A stretch of DNA of 64,000 nucleotides from CAYONZ01 sp964405465 (lineage in GTDB: Bacteria; Bdellovibrionota; Bdellovibrionia; Bdellovibrionales; JAMPXM01). Numbering within the stretch: the stretch's first letter is position 1; the number at the start of each line of letters is the position of its first letter. The translations under genes and the position numbers were made by a program. Of the stretch, positions 18,069 through 27,060 are shown one piece after another. The notes beneath the pieces were generated by a model, which made no database searches, had not been told where the DNA came from, and saw only the letters and a list, made by a program, of their open reading frames with translations. The stretch spans positions 1-64,000 of the forward strand of contig CAYONZ010000003.1 in assembly GCA_964405465.1 (NCBI GenBank), given 5' to 3'.

Positions 18069-18623
18069 CTAAACAAATCTGTTTTTTGACTTCATTGCCG
18101 CCACTAAAGTCTCAGGAATCAGATTGAAACGCCGTCCATTTTCATATTGCTTGTTCAGCAAAACCAAAAGCTGATTTAAAATGTCGATATTTATAAAATC
18201 ATTCGGACTTAAAGAGTTCAACTTTTCTATTTTTGAAAAATTCAAAGGGCACACGTCTAGCACAGGTGTCGTTTCAAATTCACCTGCCATCTTCGAAAAA
18301 ATCGGAGCACCATGACTGCGACAAATCAATGGTCGCACTTCGTAGATCGAACAGCGGCCTTGCGGATCCAACATTGCACAGCGATCGGATGAAAAATTTT
18401 TCCCGCCGATGAGCCTGCGGACCCTTTCCGCAAGTTCGGGCTGAGTATTTAGTGCATTTACAATATTTTCGAATTCTATTCGAAAGACACTTAGACCAGG
18501 TACACAGCAAGAATGGCAACCTGAACCACATGAAAAATGTTGAGGATTTCTTTGCATGATTTCATCGAACTTCGATGAAACTTTATCCAATAGATTTCGA
18601 TACTCGCCTAAACCCTTCTCCAT
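18069..18623 (-). CDS. YkgJ-family cysteine-cluster protein (metal-binding)
   Basis: 184 residues from the ATG at 18623; two GTG codons upstream (18638, 18635) lie too close to the GGAG. The Cys-rich signature CGSGCHSCC and the second cluster CAMLDPQGRCSIYEVRPLICR define the YkgJ family (putative Zn/Fe-S binding; function poorly known). The C-terminal half is helical. It lies 55 bp after the FAH-family stop and 15 bp before the exporter ATPase, so all five genes from 19671 to 15470 may be one transcript. Confidence 0.8.
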   Translation of the reverse strand: MEKGLGEYRNLLDKVSSKFDEIMQRNPQHFSCGSGCHSCCVPGLSVFRIEFENIVNALNTQPELAERVRRLIGGKNFSSDRCAMLDPQGRCSIYEVRPLICRSHGAPIFSKMAGEFETTPVLDVCPLNFSKIEKLNSLSPNDFINIDILNQLLVLLNKQYENGRRFNLIPETLVAAMKSKNRFV

Positions 18624-18678
18624 TTTACTTCTCACCACTCCAAATTTTTATGAGATCCTTCTGTCTTGCCTCACCTCT

Positions 18679-19671
18679 TCATTTGGCAGGGTATGCCTGT
18701 TCAACGGTCTGGTCGATTGCCCCAAACAAACTAACACCTTCTGGGCCGTGCATCTCGATGCGCACTCGATCTCCCACCTTCATAAATGGAGTAACAATCA
18801 CCCCAGTGTTGATTTGTTCCAACATTCGCTTTTCAGCCAAACAACTGCTGCCTCGGGTTTCGTCTTCATTAGAAACCGTTCCGCTGCCAATAATTGTACC
18901 CGCCCTGAGGTTTCGAGTTCGCGCCGCATGCGCTATGAGCTGGCCAAAATGAAAATGCATATGTCCAGCATCCGCATTACCAAAAAATCCACCATTAAAT
19001 TGCACCTTCAATGGAAGATGAACTCTCCCCTCACGCCATGCCCCTCCCAGCTCATCGAGCGTTACAGCAAATGGCGCAAACGCCGAGGAGGGTTTGCTTT
19101 GAAAAAAGCCAAAACCCTGCGCTAGTTCTTCAGGAATCAACCCACGCAACGAAACATCATTTATGATCACAACCAATAATATTTTTTTGAGAGCTTCTTC
19201 TGCGGAAATGCCCATAGGAACATCAGCAACTATGACGCCAACTTCGCCCTCCATGTCTGTGCCATGACGAAAATCGAGCTGTGGAATCGGATCATTCGGC
19301 GCCAAAAAATCATCACCGCCACCTTGATACATTAATGGAACCGTCAGCAATGTCTCTGGTAAAGGAGCATTGCGAGCCTTTCGAACCAATTTGATATGAT
19401 GAATAAATGCTGAACCATCCGCCCACTGAAAAGTACGAGGCAAAGGAGAATGGAATTTCTTTTCATCAACGGCAAATGAGCCACTGCATTCATTGCGATT
19501 GAGCTTCAAATATAGATTCTCCAGTTTGGGTTGGCATTCTCTCCAGTTTTCGACTGCCTCACGCAAACTGCTCGCGACCTCGGTGGCTTTGACGGCTCGA
19601 TGATTGTCTTCGCTAACAACGACCAATACTCCATCTCTGTTTTTTGAATCTCGAAGTGTACCCAGTTTCAT
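18679..19671 (-). CDS. Fumarylacetoacetate hydrolase family protein
   Basis: 330 residues, with GGAGAC upstream of the ATG; that site lies within the first unit of a tandem repeat. FAH-fold features include FRHGTDMEGEVGVIVADVP (metal-binding acidic residues), VVIINDVSLR and GTIIGSGTVSNED. The family hydrolyses fumarylacetoacetate or related beta-diketones. With a maleylacetoacetate isomerase on the opposite strand, it likely performs the last step of tyrosine/homogentisate breakdown, yielding fumarate and acetoacetate. No homogentisate dioxygenase or HPPD gene lies in this window. Bacterial short-form FAH proteins are about 330 residues, so the length fits. Confidence 0.85.
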   Translation of the reverse strand: MKLGTLRDSKNRDGVLVVVSEDNHRAVKATEVASSLREAVENWRECQPKLENLYLKLNRNECSGSFAVDEKKFHSPLPRTFQWADGSAFIHHIKLVRKARNAPLPETLLTVPLMYQGGGDDFLAPNDPIPQLDFRHGTDMEGEVGVIVADVPMGISAEEALKKILLVVIINDVSLRGLIPEELAQGFGFFQSKPSSAFAPFAVTLDELGGAWREGRVHLPLKVQFNGGFFGNADAGHMHFHFGQLIAHAARTRNLRAGTIIGSGTVSNEDETRGSSCLAEKRMLEQINTGVIVTPFMKVGDRVRIEMHGPEGVSLFGAIDQTVEQAYPAK

Positions 19672-19674
19672 TGC

Positions 19675-19861
19675 GTCTCCTATCAGTCTCAGGTCAATCT
19701 CAGATCAGTTTCAGACCCTTGGTTTCAAAACACCAGTTTCAATTCCTTAATTTCAGAACATAAACTGCAGACTATGCGTTTCAAATCTTTAATTTCAGAA
19801 CGTCAGCTTCAAATTATCGTTTTCAAATTTCCAGCTTCGGCTTGTCGGTCTCGCCTTCTCT
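19675..19861. repeat. Degenerate tandem repeat: 11-bp units switching to 14-bp units
   Basis: Three 11-bp units (starts 19675, 19686, 19697; consensus RTCTCAGATCA) are followed without a gap by eleven 14-bp units starting at 19708, 19722, 19736, 19750, 19764, 19778, 19792, 19806, 19820, 19834 and 19848. Each 14-bp unit begins with a variant of GTTTCA (ATTTCA, GCTTCA, TTTTCA, GTCTCG; the unit at 19764 is the most decayed). The phase is kept exactly over 154 bp. It lies directly upstream of the FAH-family gene and overlaps its ribosome binding site. Confidence 0.75.
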
Positions 19862-20205
19862 TGTTTCTCTAATGTTAGGAAAGTTCGGTGCAAATTCAGA
19901 AAACAGTATTTATGCACCGGCTCCCTCCGACTGATCCATTCGTCAATACCTGCTGCCAGTAGCGCCAGTTGACAACGCTAAAATTCTAAACCAGGACGAC
20001 TCATTATCCAATTGAGTATTTATTGCAGCACAACATACTGTCGGAATTTTGCCCTGTTTGAATATTGCTACCCCCTTCACTCCGAGACCTCTTGGGCTTT
20101 AGAGTTTTCAGCTTGTCAGAAATATCGCATTCACAATTGCTTTTCAGCAACGACTCGCCCAGGATTGACAAAGGCATTCTAAAAATCAACCAGCAGGAGA
20201 CCCTG
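19862..20205. other. Remainder of the FAH/MaiA divergent region
   Basis: 344 bp between the tandem repeat and the isomerase start. The isomerase frame is open leftward to 20065 but has no ribosome binding site there. I see no clear promoter or operator; regulation of both catabolic genes presumably lies in this stretch and in the repeat. Confidence 0.35.
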
Positions 20206-20877
20206 ATGCCAGAATTTGTGCTTTACAATTACTTTCGTAGTTCTGCCTCGCATAGAGTTCGCATCGTTCTCAATTTGAAAAATATCAATTACGAATACCG
20301 CGCTGTACACTTGATCAATAACGGCGGCGAGCAAAACGCAGAATCCTACGGCGAACTGAATCCATCGCAGCAGGTGCCAACCTTGATACATAAAGGCCGT
20401 GCTCTTGGTCAATCAATGGCGATTGTCAATTACCTCGATGCGGTTGTACCTGAACCCCCATTGTTTCCCAAAGACTTTTACCAAAGGGCCCACGTCATTC
20501 AAGTTTGTGAAGTTATTAATAGCGGGATTCAGCCACTTCAAAATCTTAGCGTTTTGCAGGAACTCGAGCGTCGGTACAAAATTTCTCAGGAAGAGAAAAA
20601 CTTGTGGTCAGCACTTTGGATACGCAAGGGCTACAGGGCCCTTGAAAACATTCTAACTAAAACGGCAGGAAATTATTGTTTCGGTCACGAGGTGACAGCA
20701 GCAGATGTGTTTCTGGTGCCACAAGTGACCACTGGCTATCGTTTTGGTGTTGAGATCGAAGAATTCACTACTCTTTCCAGGATAGTCAAGAATTGCAATC
20801 AACTAGAAGCCTTCCAGAACGCCGCACCTGATGTTCAACCAGATACCCCAGAAGACCTTAGGCGTGTGGTGCCATAA
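20206..20877 (+). CDS. maiA: Maleylacetoacetate isomerase (GST zeta class)
   Basis: 223 residues from the ATG at 20206, preceded by AGGAGA; the frame extends 47 codons upstream without a start signal. The N-terminal thioredoxin-like GST domain has the zeta-class signature SSASHRVRIVL, with Ala in place of the Cys of SSCSxR, and NPSQQVPTL. The C-terminal helical domain shows CEVINSGIQPLQNL and VTAADVFLVPQV. It isomerises maleylacetoacetate to fumarylacetoacetate with glutathione, feeding the divergent FAH-family enzyme. Length matches the family (about 215). The catalytic Ser pair appears kept. Confidence 0.9.
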   Translation: MPEFVLYNYFRSSASHRVRIVLNLKNINYEYRAVHLINNGGEQNAESYGELNPSQQVPTLIHKGRALGQSMAIVNYLDAVVPEPPLFPKDFYQRAHVIQVCEVINSGIQPLQNLSVLQELERRYKISQEEKNLWSALWIRKGYRALENILTKTAGNYCFGHEVTAADVFLVPQVTTGYRFGVEIEEFTTLSRIVKNCNQLEAFQNAAPDVQPDTPEDLRRVVP

Positions 20878-20885
20878 TTAGAAAC

Positions 20886-20904
20886 AGACCTCTGCTAGAG
20901 GTCT
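20886..20904. terminator. Hairpin between convergent maiA and MCP genes
   Basis: Perfect 8-bp stem AGACCTCT / AGAGGTCT with loop GCT, starting 9 bp after the maiA stop and overlapping the end of the convergent MCP gene. The T-run is minimal, so strength is uncertain. Confidence 0.5.
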
Positions 20905-22577
20905 TCAAATCTCGAGTCTTTTCCGTCGGGAATTTCGCTCATACCCACTGCCTTTTTTTCTGGAGTGCTAACCTCAATTGTAGAAGGTAACTTGGCACTC
21001 TCGGCAGACTTACCCTCTTTCGAAAGTTCGTTTGAATTCGACTTTTCGGATTTTGTTCTCTTAGACACTTGCTTTCCAAGAGGCACCACATTCGAATTCT
21101 TTTTGCCTGCACTCTTTGAAGCTCTTGTTTTAAGGGTTGGTTGCAATACTCTCGAACCAAAAACTCGAGTCTCGAGCTGGTGAACAACCGATTCCAATTG
21201 CTGAGCTTGTGCAGCCAGAGTCGCTGAGTAGGTTGCTGTTTCATGTGCTGTATTGGAGTTAGATTGTGTTGCTTGATCAAGCTCGTGCATCGCTGCCGAG
21301 ACGTTATTCACGCCAGTTGCCTGCTCTTCTGATGCCGAGGCAATCTCGTTCATCATAGACTTCACTTCGGCCACGTTCACCAAGACTTCCTCAAAGACTT
21401 CGCCACAGCGACGGGCAATCGATACACCGGCTTCAATCTTTCCTTGGCCTGATTCAATCAATACATCAACGCCCTGCCGGGTCTCGGTCACAATGTTTTG
21501 AACTTTTTCGATACTGTCTTTTAACATGGTACCAATTTCACGGGCTGCGTTTCCGCTCATGGCGGCCAGACTTCCCACTTCTTCTGCAACGACAGCAAAG
21601 CCTTTTCCATGTTCACCTGCTCGCGCAGCTTCAACCGAAGCATTGAAAGACAAGAGCTTAGTTTGAAACACAATATCGTTAATCACATTTGTCTTATTTG
21701 AAATCTCTGTGATCACGGCTACGATGCCCTGAATTTTGTCGTTCGAACGCTTGATCGTGTCGATTACGTTCTGATTGCTTTTGTTAATTTCGTCCATCGC
21801 GCCCATCATATCCTGGATTGCTACTTTGCCTTCTTCAGCCACTTGATGACTACTCTCTGCTCTCGTGCTAGACAGGCGTGCGCTTTCAACACTTTTAGAA
21901 ACCATAGCCGAAATCTGATTGAGCGTAGCGACCGCCTCCTGAATAGAAGAAGCCTGTTCAGCTGCTGCTGATGAAAGTTTCTGTGATGCGCTGTTGACGT
22001 CAACACTTGAAGTCGTTGTCGACGACACGGTTCCACGAAGTGCATCAACCACAGATGTGAAGCCATTGGTGATGCGACGTAAAATTAGATACATCAAAAC
22101 ACTAAACATCGTCAGAATAGCAAATATGGCAATAAGATTCATTCTTGTGTTCGCGGCCACCACTTCATTGACAGATTTGAAATTGTAGGTCATCTCAACC
22201 CATCCGAGTTTGCCACCAGTTTTGTCCAAGATCTCTTCTTTTACCATGCCCTCTGGTTGATCCGTTTTCTTTCCAGCTACTTCGGTATATGGCTTGCCAT
22301 CCTTATCGCGAAAAACCACCGAGTTAATATCAGGATCTTTTACTGTATTGGTGACAAGGTCTGTTAGCTCAGCAACGTCCATGTTCCAGATTGCGGTCCG
22401 AGAACTGACGTTCAAAGAATGAATCAAAACTGCCATCTTCATTGCCAAAGCCTTTTCAGCCTGCATTTTTGAGTCAATGATAGTCAGCGTTCCTAACGAA
22501 CCCAACAGAACAGTTCCTATCACATTGGTTGCTAACAACAGCTTTCGCAAAAGGGAAGCGTTTCGAATCCAGTTCAT
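20895..22577 (-). CDS. Methyl-accepting chemotaxis protein
   Basis: 560 residues from the ATG at 22577, with GGAGGAACTG upstream; an in-frame GTG 24 nt earlier has no such site. Transmembrane helix 1 at about 10-32, a short periplasmic sensor of about 105 residues (single Cache-like: RDKDGKPYTEVAGKK, KLGWVEMTYNFKSV), helix 2 at about 146-165, then a coiled coil without an evident HAMP. The hairpin FNASVEAARAGEHGKGF and AVVAEEVGSLAAMSG is canonical. A charged, disordered tail of about 90 residues ends the protein. It could respond to a small ligand; the ligand is unknown. No che genes are adjacent. Confidence 0.92.
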   Translation of the reverse strand: MNWIRNASLLRKLLLATNVIGTVLLGSLGTLTIIDSKMQAEKALAMKMAVLIHSLNVSSRTAIWNMDVAELTDLVTNTVKDPDINSVVFRDKDGKPYTEVAGKKTDQPEGMVKEEILDKTGGKLGWVEMTYNFKSVNEVVAANTRMNLIAIFAILTMFSVLMYLILRRITNGFTSVVDALRGTVSSTTTSSVDVNSASQKLSSAAAEQASSIQEAVATLNQISAMVSKSVESARLSSTRAESSHQVAEEGKVAIQDMMGAMDEINKSNQNVIDTIKRSNDKIQGIVAVITEISNKTNVINDIVFQTKLLSFNASVEAARAGEHGKGFAVVAEEVGSLAAMSGNAAREIGTMLKDSIEKVQNIVTETRQGVDVLIESGQGKIEAGVSIARRCGEVFEEVLVNVAEVKSMMNEIASASEEQATGVNNVSAAMHELDQATQSNSNTAHETATYSATLAAQAQQLESVVHQLETRVFGSRVLQPTLKTRASKSAGKKNSNVVPLGKQVSKRTKSEKSNSNELSKEGKSAESAKLPSTIEVSTPEKKAVGMSEIPDGKDSRFEDL

Positions 22578-22748
22578 CAGTTCCTCCGCATGAATTCGCA
22601 CTTACGGTATAGTTTCGGACAAAAGTGCTGAGACCTTAACAATGTTCCGAAAACTCAATTTGAATGACTAATTCGAAGCAGGAAGAGTCAGATTGAGACT
22701 TGGCTGAGAATGGATGGCATGCAAAGTAGGGTTCGCGTTTTCAAGATA

Positions 22749-22774
22749 TCTGGGGTGGCACGACCCACCCCAGA
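22749..22774 (-). terminator. Hairpin downstream of the LamB-type porin gene
   Basis: Perfect 10-bp stem TCTGGGGTGG / CCACCCCAGA with a 6-nt loop, 45 bp after the porin stop on the minus strand. No long T-run follows, but the GC-rich stem makes a transcript end likely. Confidence 0.55.
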
Positions 22775-22819
22775 CTTACAACTAGCAAATAGAAATGTTT
22801 TTACGAGAGCAAATGGAGC

Positions 22820-24085
22820 TTAAAACCAAACTTCAGCTTGAACGCCAAAATTGGTTGCGCTCTTTTTGTCTGAATAAGCCAAATCAGACGACAAAGTCGA
22901 CTTAAAGTCATCATTCCAGCTAGTGTTTGTCACATAGGCGCGAACTACTGGTCGAGCATACTGACCGCGTTTGAATGAAATCTGTGGTCCAGTTGTGAGA
23001 CGTGTAAGTGAATAAGTTTTGCTTGCATTGTCATCTTTGTAAGATGACATACCAGCTTCAAATACCCAGCTCACATTGTCCGAAAAGAAATAAGTCGGGC
23101 GAAGTCCGAAACTTGTCCAAGATGTAGACTTGCTATCGGCCGCTACATTTGAAGTCGTTTCATAGACCAAAGCTGCTTCAAGATCCAAACTGTTTGTGAT
23201 TGAACCAGAAAGTACATCCGCAACTCTTGTTCGTGCGTATTTCTTTACGACGTCTTTAGTGTTGGTAATATAGCTATCAGAAATATCCATTTTAAGATTT
23301 TCCATCACGCCATTTCCATACATCACAACAAATTTGTTATCCAATTTGTCAAACTTCATTGAGTAGCGCGCACCAACTCCTAAGCCACTCTGCTGATCAA
23401 CACTTGAACCAGTCGATGTTGCCGCTGGGTTCACTTGCGCAACAGCTAACCATGCTTCAAGATTTCCAGAAAGCATGTTCGAAAGTTGCAAATCGAGAGC
23501 TTGTTTTGAAGGAGCTCCGATTGTTGTGTTGGTGTAATCTGGAGTACCAGTTTTAGTCGTTGTCTCCTGTAAAACAGCCACAGCAAGATCAGCAAAACCC
23601 AAGTTCAAAGAACCTAAGCCGCCACCGTTACCGTTCATGTTTACATAGTAGCGAAAGTCATCCATGTGAATGTCGCTCGCGCGATAGAACCGTTTTCCAG
23701 CCCAGAATGTAAATGGCAATCCATCAACATAGCCGCCTTCAACATAAATTTCGATAGGTTGCGGATTACCACTTGTTCCTTCATAGAAAGTATTTGCTGC
23801 AGGAATATATGCAAATGTAGTCACTGCTTTAAAGAATGACTCTTTTGCTTTGCCCTTTGCGAAGTTGTAAGTAAAGCTTGCTTCACCATAAGATCCACAT
23901 TCGTTACCTAAACGAAATTCATTTCCCGAAGTTCCTGTATTGGTAAAACATTTTTGTTTACCACCCAATGAGTTGAACCCAGTACCAGAACGAAAGTATC
24001 CACCGTACTCCAGCTCAGCATGAGCTTGAGAAGCTACCGAAAGAGCCAACACAGCTCCCAAACCAAACATAAAACGCATTTTCAT
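22820..24085 (-). CDS. LamB/maltoporin-family outer-membrane porin
   Basis: 421 residues, with AAGGAG upstream. Signal peptide MKMRFMFGLGAVLALSVASQAHA. The N-terminal barrel matches maltoporin landmarks: YGGYFRSGTGFNSLGGKQKC, FRLGNECGSYGEASFTYNF, and FWAGKRFYRASDIHMDDFRYYV, where the last segment is a strong LamB signature. It ends in EVWF, with C-terminal Phe. Trimeric porins of this family conduct maltodextrins or other sugars across the outer membrane. It lies 104 bp downstream of a periplasmic sugar/glycerol-type binding protein, so both probably serve uptake of one substrate. No permease or ATPase genes are adjacent. Confidence 0.9.
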   Translation of the reverse strand: MKMRFMFGLGAVLALSVASQAHAELEYGGYFRSGTGFNSLGGKQKCFTNTGTSGNEFRLGNECGSYGEASFTYNFAKGKAKESFFKAVTTFAYIPAANTFYEGTSGNPQPIEIYVEGGYVDGLPFTFWAGKRFYRASDIHMDDFRYYVNMNGNGGGLGSLNLGFADLAVAVLQETTTKTGTPDYTNTTIGAPSKQALDLQLSNMLSGNLEAWLAVAQVNPAATSTGSSVDQQSGLGVGARYSMKFDKLDNKFVVMYGNGVMENLKMDISDSYITNTKDVVKKYARTRVADVLSGSITNSLDLEAALVYETTSNVAADSKSTSWTSFGLRPTYFFSDNVSWVFEAGMSSYKDDNASKTYSLTRLTTGPQISFKRGQYARPVVRAYVTNTSWNDDFKSTLSSDLAYSDKKSATNFGVQAEVWF

Positions 24086-24151
24086 TAAAAACTCCTTGTG
24101 ATGTCACACTTGTTGATTACTAGATCAAAAATTTCACAGCTAAAACCTAGT

Positions 24152-24172
24152 GCCAAATTTTTTAGATTTGGC
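24152..24172 (-). promoter_or_regulatory. Intercistronic stem-loop between binding protein and porin genes
   Basis: GCCAAAT / ATTTGGC (7 bp, 7-nt loop) lies between the two cistrons. Such structures after binding-protein genes often stabilise the upstream mRNA or attenuate read-through; here this is inference. Confidence 0.45.
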
Positions 24173-24189
24173 CCTACTTCAACTTGAAA

Positions 24190-25905
24190 CTATTTTTTCG
24201 AGTCAGTCCAGCTCTTTAACAATTGTTTGTAAGAAACTGTCTCACCTTTTGGTTTTTCATTGTCGAGTTTTTTCTTTGGTCCATTCGGCTGACCCAACCA
24301 TGCATCAGCACTTTTCTTTTCATTCAATGCTGTCGCACAAGTCTTCATCATACCTTTGTCTTTTTCCATAGCGTCTTCAATTTCAGTTGCCAACTTGTCC
24401 ATCGCTCCTTGCGGAGTCAAAGTACCAAGAACCGCATCACCAATATTGATCCACCATAGACGCGCAAGACTAGCGTAATTAGGAACGTTGGTTCCTGTCG
24501 GAGTCCATGAAACACGGGCTGGACTTCTATAGAATTCGATCAAACCTCCAAGCTTCGGAGCCATTTTCGTCATGGCCTCAGAGCGAATGTCTGACTCACG
24601 AATAAAGGTCAATCCCACAATTGATTTTTTCAAAGAAACAGTTTTTGCAGTTGTGAACTGTGCATACAACCAAACCATTTTTTGAATATCGGCAGGCACT
24701 GTCTTCAAGATCGTCCATGCTCCCACGTCCTGATAACCCCGTTGCATTCCCTCTTCCCAATATGGACCGTGAGGTGATGGAGCCATTCTCCACTTAGGAG
24801 ATCCATCTGCATTGTTGATTGGTAATCCAGGCTTCGTCATATCTGCAGTAAAAGCTGTATACCAAAAAATCTGTTGAGCAATTGAGCCATTGCTTGGCAC
24901 AGGACCTGCTTGACCAAAGTCCATTTTAATAGCTTCAGGTGGAGCAAATTTCTTCAACCAATCGATGTACTTAGTAACACCATAAACCGCGGCAGGACTA
25001 TTCGTTCCGCCTCCACGAGCTACTGATGCACCCTTAGGTACGCATTCTTCTGCTCGAATTCCCCACTCATCAATCGGCTTTCCGTTTGGAATTCCAACGC
25101 TTCCTTCACCAGCCATTGACAACCAAGCATCAGTAAATCTCCATCCAAGAGATGGATCTTTACGGCCGTAGTCCATGTGTCCGTATACTTTTTTACCGTC
25201 GATTTCTTTTACGTGAACCGAAAAGAACTCCGCGATGTCTTCGTATGCTGACCAGTTGACCGGTACCCCAAGCTCATACCCGTAAATTTCTTTGAATTTC
25301 TTTTTGAAATCTTCTCGATCAAACCAATCTGCACGGAACCAATACAAGTTTGCAAACTGTTGATCGGGTAATTGATAAAGTTTGCCATCTGGACCAGATG
25401 TAAAACTCAAACCAATAAAATCTTTCAAATCAAGTGTCGGAGATGTAACGTCTTTGCCGTCGCCTTCCATAAAATCAGAAAGCACAACTGTTTTACCATA
25501 TCGCATGTGGGTACCGATGAGATCGCTATCGTTTACATAACCATCAAATGCAGGTTTGTTTCCCGCGAGATCAGACATCACGTTGTCAACCAACTTCCCT
25601 TCAGGGATCGTGGCGTGAATCACGTGAATTCCAGTGATTTCCTCAAAGGCCTTAGCCAGTTTATCACGCTCGTAGTTGTGCGTGGTGAGTTGCTCTGAAG
25701 CTACTCGTATTGTTTTTCCCTTAAAAGGTTCAGCGGCTTTTGCAAACCAGGCCAACTCCTTTTTCTGCTCTTCTTTCGACAATGTGCTTGGTGAAAACTC
25801 ACTCAGCCACTTGTCTATTGCTTCTGGTCCAGCAAACGCATTTGCTACACCAAGTAGGCCTGTCGCAATAATTGCGCATGACCAATACTCTACCTTCTTC
25901 ATCAA
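24190..25905 (-). CDS. Periplasmic substrate-binding protein of a sugar/glycerol ABC transporter (GlpV-like)
   Basis: 571 residues. Signal peptide MMKKVEYWSCAIIATGLLGVANAFA, then a large periplasmic binding fold: KGKTIRVASEQLTTHNYERD, FEEITGIHVIHATIPEG, AFDGYVNDSDLIGTHMRYG, YWFRADWFDRED. These phrases and the length (about 570, longer than MalE at about 400) resemble GlpV, the glycerol-binding protein of GlpSTPQV transporters. The substrate could be glycerol, a polyol or a sugar. Remarkably no permease or ATPase follows; instead a LamB-type porin does. Tryptophan-rich segments near the C-terminus (LARLWWINIGD) fit ligand stacking. Confidence 0.85.
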   Translation of the reverse strand: MMKKVEYWSCAIIATGLLGVANAFAGPEAIDKWLSEFSPSTLSKEEQKKELAWFAKAAEPFKGKTIRVASEQLTTHNYERDKLAKAFEEITGIHVIHATIPEGKLVDNVMSDLAGNKPAFDGYVNDSDLIGTHMRYGKTVVLSDFMEGDGKDVTSPTLDLKDFIGLSFTSGPDGKLYQLPDQQFANLYWFRADWFDREDFKKKFKEIYGYELGVPVNWSAYEDIAEFFSVHVKEIDGKKVYGHMDYGRKDPSLGWRFTDAWLSMAGEGSVGIPNGKPIDEWGIRAEECVPKGASVARGGGTNSPAAVYGVTKYIDWLKKFAPPEAIKMDFGQAGPVPSNGSIAQQIFWYTAFTADMTKPGLPINNADGSPKWRMAPSPHGPYWEEGMQRGYQDVGAWTILKTVPADIQKMVWLYAQFTTAKTVSLKKSIVGLTFIRESDIRSEAMTKMAPKLGGLIEFYRSPARVSWTPTGTNVPNYASLARLWWINIGDAVLGTLTPQGAMDKLATEIEDAMEKDKGMMKTCATALNEKKSADAWLGQPNGPKKKLDNEKPKGETVSYKQLLKSWTDSKK

Positions 25906-26120
25906 TTTCCTCCATGATAAGAATGTTGCTGAATTAAAATGGTAAAGAAACGTTAGCCAATCAACAATATAAATTTGATTTATACTTGGACCAAAATGAG
26001 TATTATCAGACTCTGACTTTCACTTTGCCTAAAGATGTCCGTGAAACTTCATAACAACTTCAAAAAAATATTAAACTCGGATGCAAAGTCGGCGATATGC
26101 CTGAACTTAACTAAAAAAGT

Positions 26121-27050
26121 TTAGGTGGTGATCAATCCATCTTCGATGGATTCATTTTCTTCGGAGGCACTCAACCATCGAACCAAAAACGACATTCGTA
26201 CACTCAGCAAAAGAAGTGTTGTAGCCACCACCAAGTGAAGAACTGTTAACCAAGCTGGAATCAACATCAACACATTGGCAGCACCTACTGCAATTTGCAC
26301 AAGAACCGCAACAAACATCAAAAGCGCTTGTCTCTTCATTTGGTTCGTCATCCAACGCTTTCCTGCCCAGAGACGTGTTAACCAAAAAAATAAACCCACA
26401 AGAACCGCAACCGTGTAGGCTCCCAACCTATGCATAACCTGCAGCCCAATAGGTCCAGATAAAGTCGGAATAAACTGTCCATTGCACATCGGAAAATCAA
26501 CACAAGCCATTGCCGAATAGGTTGAAGCCACCAACCCTCCCAGCATCATCTGCGCAAACACTATGTACGGAATCAACGACGCAAAGAGAGCGTACCAACC
26601 TGATGGGTAGTAGGCTGAATCTTCTACCTCAGGCTTAAGGCTCCAATACATCCAAATATTCGTGAGCAAAAATAGGGTCGCCAATGCCAGGTGCGTGGTG
26701 ACTACAACAGGCTTAAGCAAATGCAAAACTGTCATTCCACCGGCCAAAATCTGAGCCAAAAGCAGAACCAAACCTAACCAAGCCATTCGTCTAGCAGACC
26801 GATCGACATCTTTTCTTCGCATTAAAAAGAAAAATCCACCAACATACAAAAGACCTATTAAACCCGCGTCTGCTCGATGAATGAACTCGAAGTAAACCCC
26901 CACATGAAAGTCTGGAATCACTTGCCCAAAGCAAAGCGGCCAATCTGGACAAGCCAAACCAGCCTTCATTGCACGCACTCCTGTTCCGAGCGCCATCAAC
27001 GAAAATATCATTCCGAGAAGTACTTTTTGAAATTTCAAAAACCGTGTCAT
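26121..27050 (-). CDS. ctaA: Heme A synthase (CtaA/Cox15 family)
   Basis: 309 residues from the ATG at 27050, preceded by AGGAGA; the open frame starts nine codons earlier without a site. About eight membrane helices. Paired Cys motifs ACPDWPLCFGQ and ACVDFPMCNGQF and His residues in EFIHRADAG, VTTHLAL, QVMHRLGAY and LHLVVA match heme ligands of the family. It converts heme O to heme A for the oxidase encoded upstream. Last gene of the oxidase operon; a weak hairpin with a G-U pair overlaps its stop codon (26100-26125). Confidence 0.93.
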   Translation of the reverse strand: MTRFLKFQKVLLGMIFSLMALGTGVRAMKAGLACPDWPLCFGQVIPDFHVGVYFEFIHRADAGLIGLLYVGGFFFLMRRKDVDRSARRMAWLGLVLLLAQILAGGMTVLHLLKPVVVTTHLALATLFLLTNIWMYWSLKPEVEDSAYYPSGWYALFASLIPYIVFAQMMLGGLVASTYSAMACVDFPMCNGQFIPTLSGPIGLQVMHRLGAYTVAVLVGLFFWLTRLWAGKRWMTNQMKRQALLMFVAVLVQIAVGAANVLMLIPAWLTVLHLVVATTLLLLSVRMSFLVRWLSASEENESIEDGLITT

Positions 27051-27060
27051 GATTCTCCTG

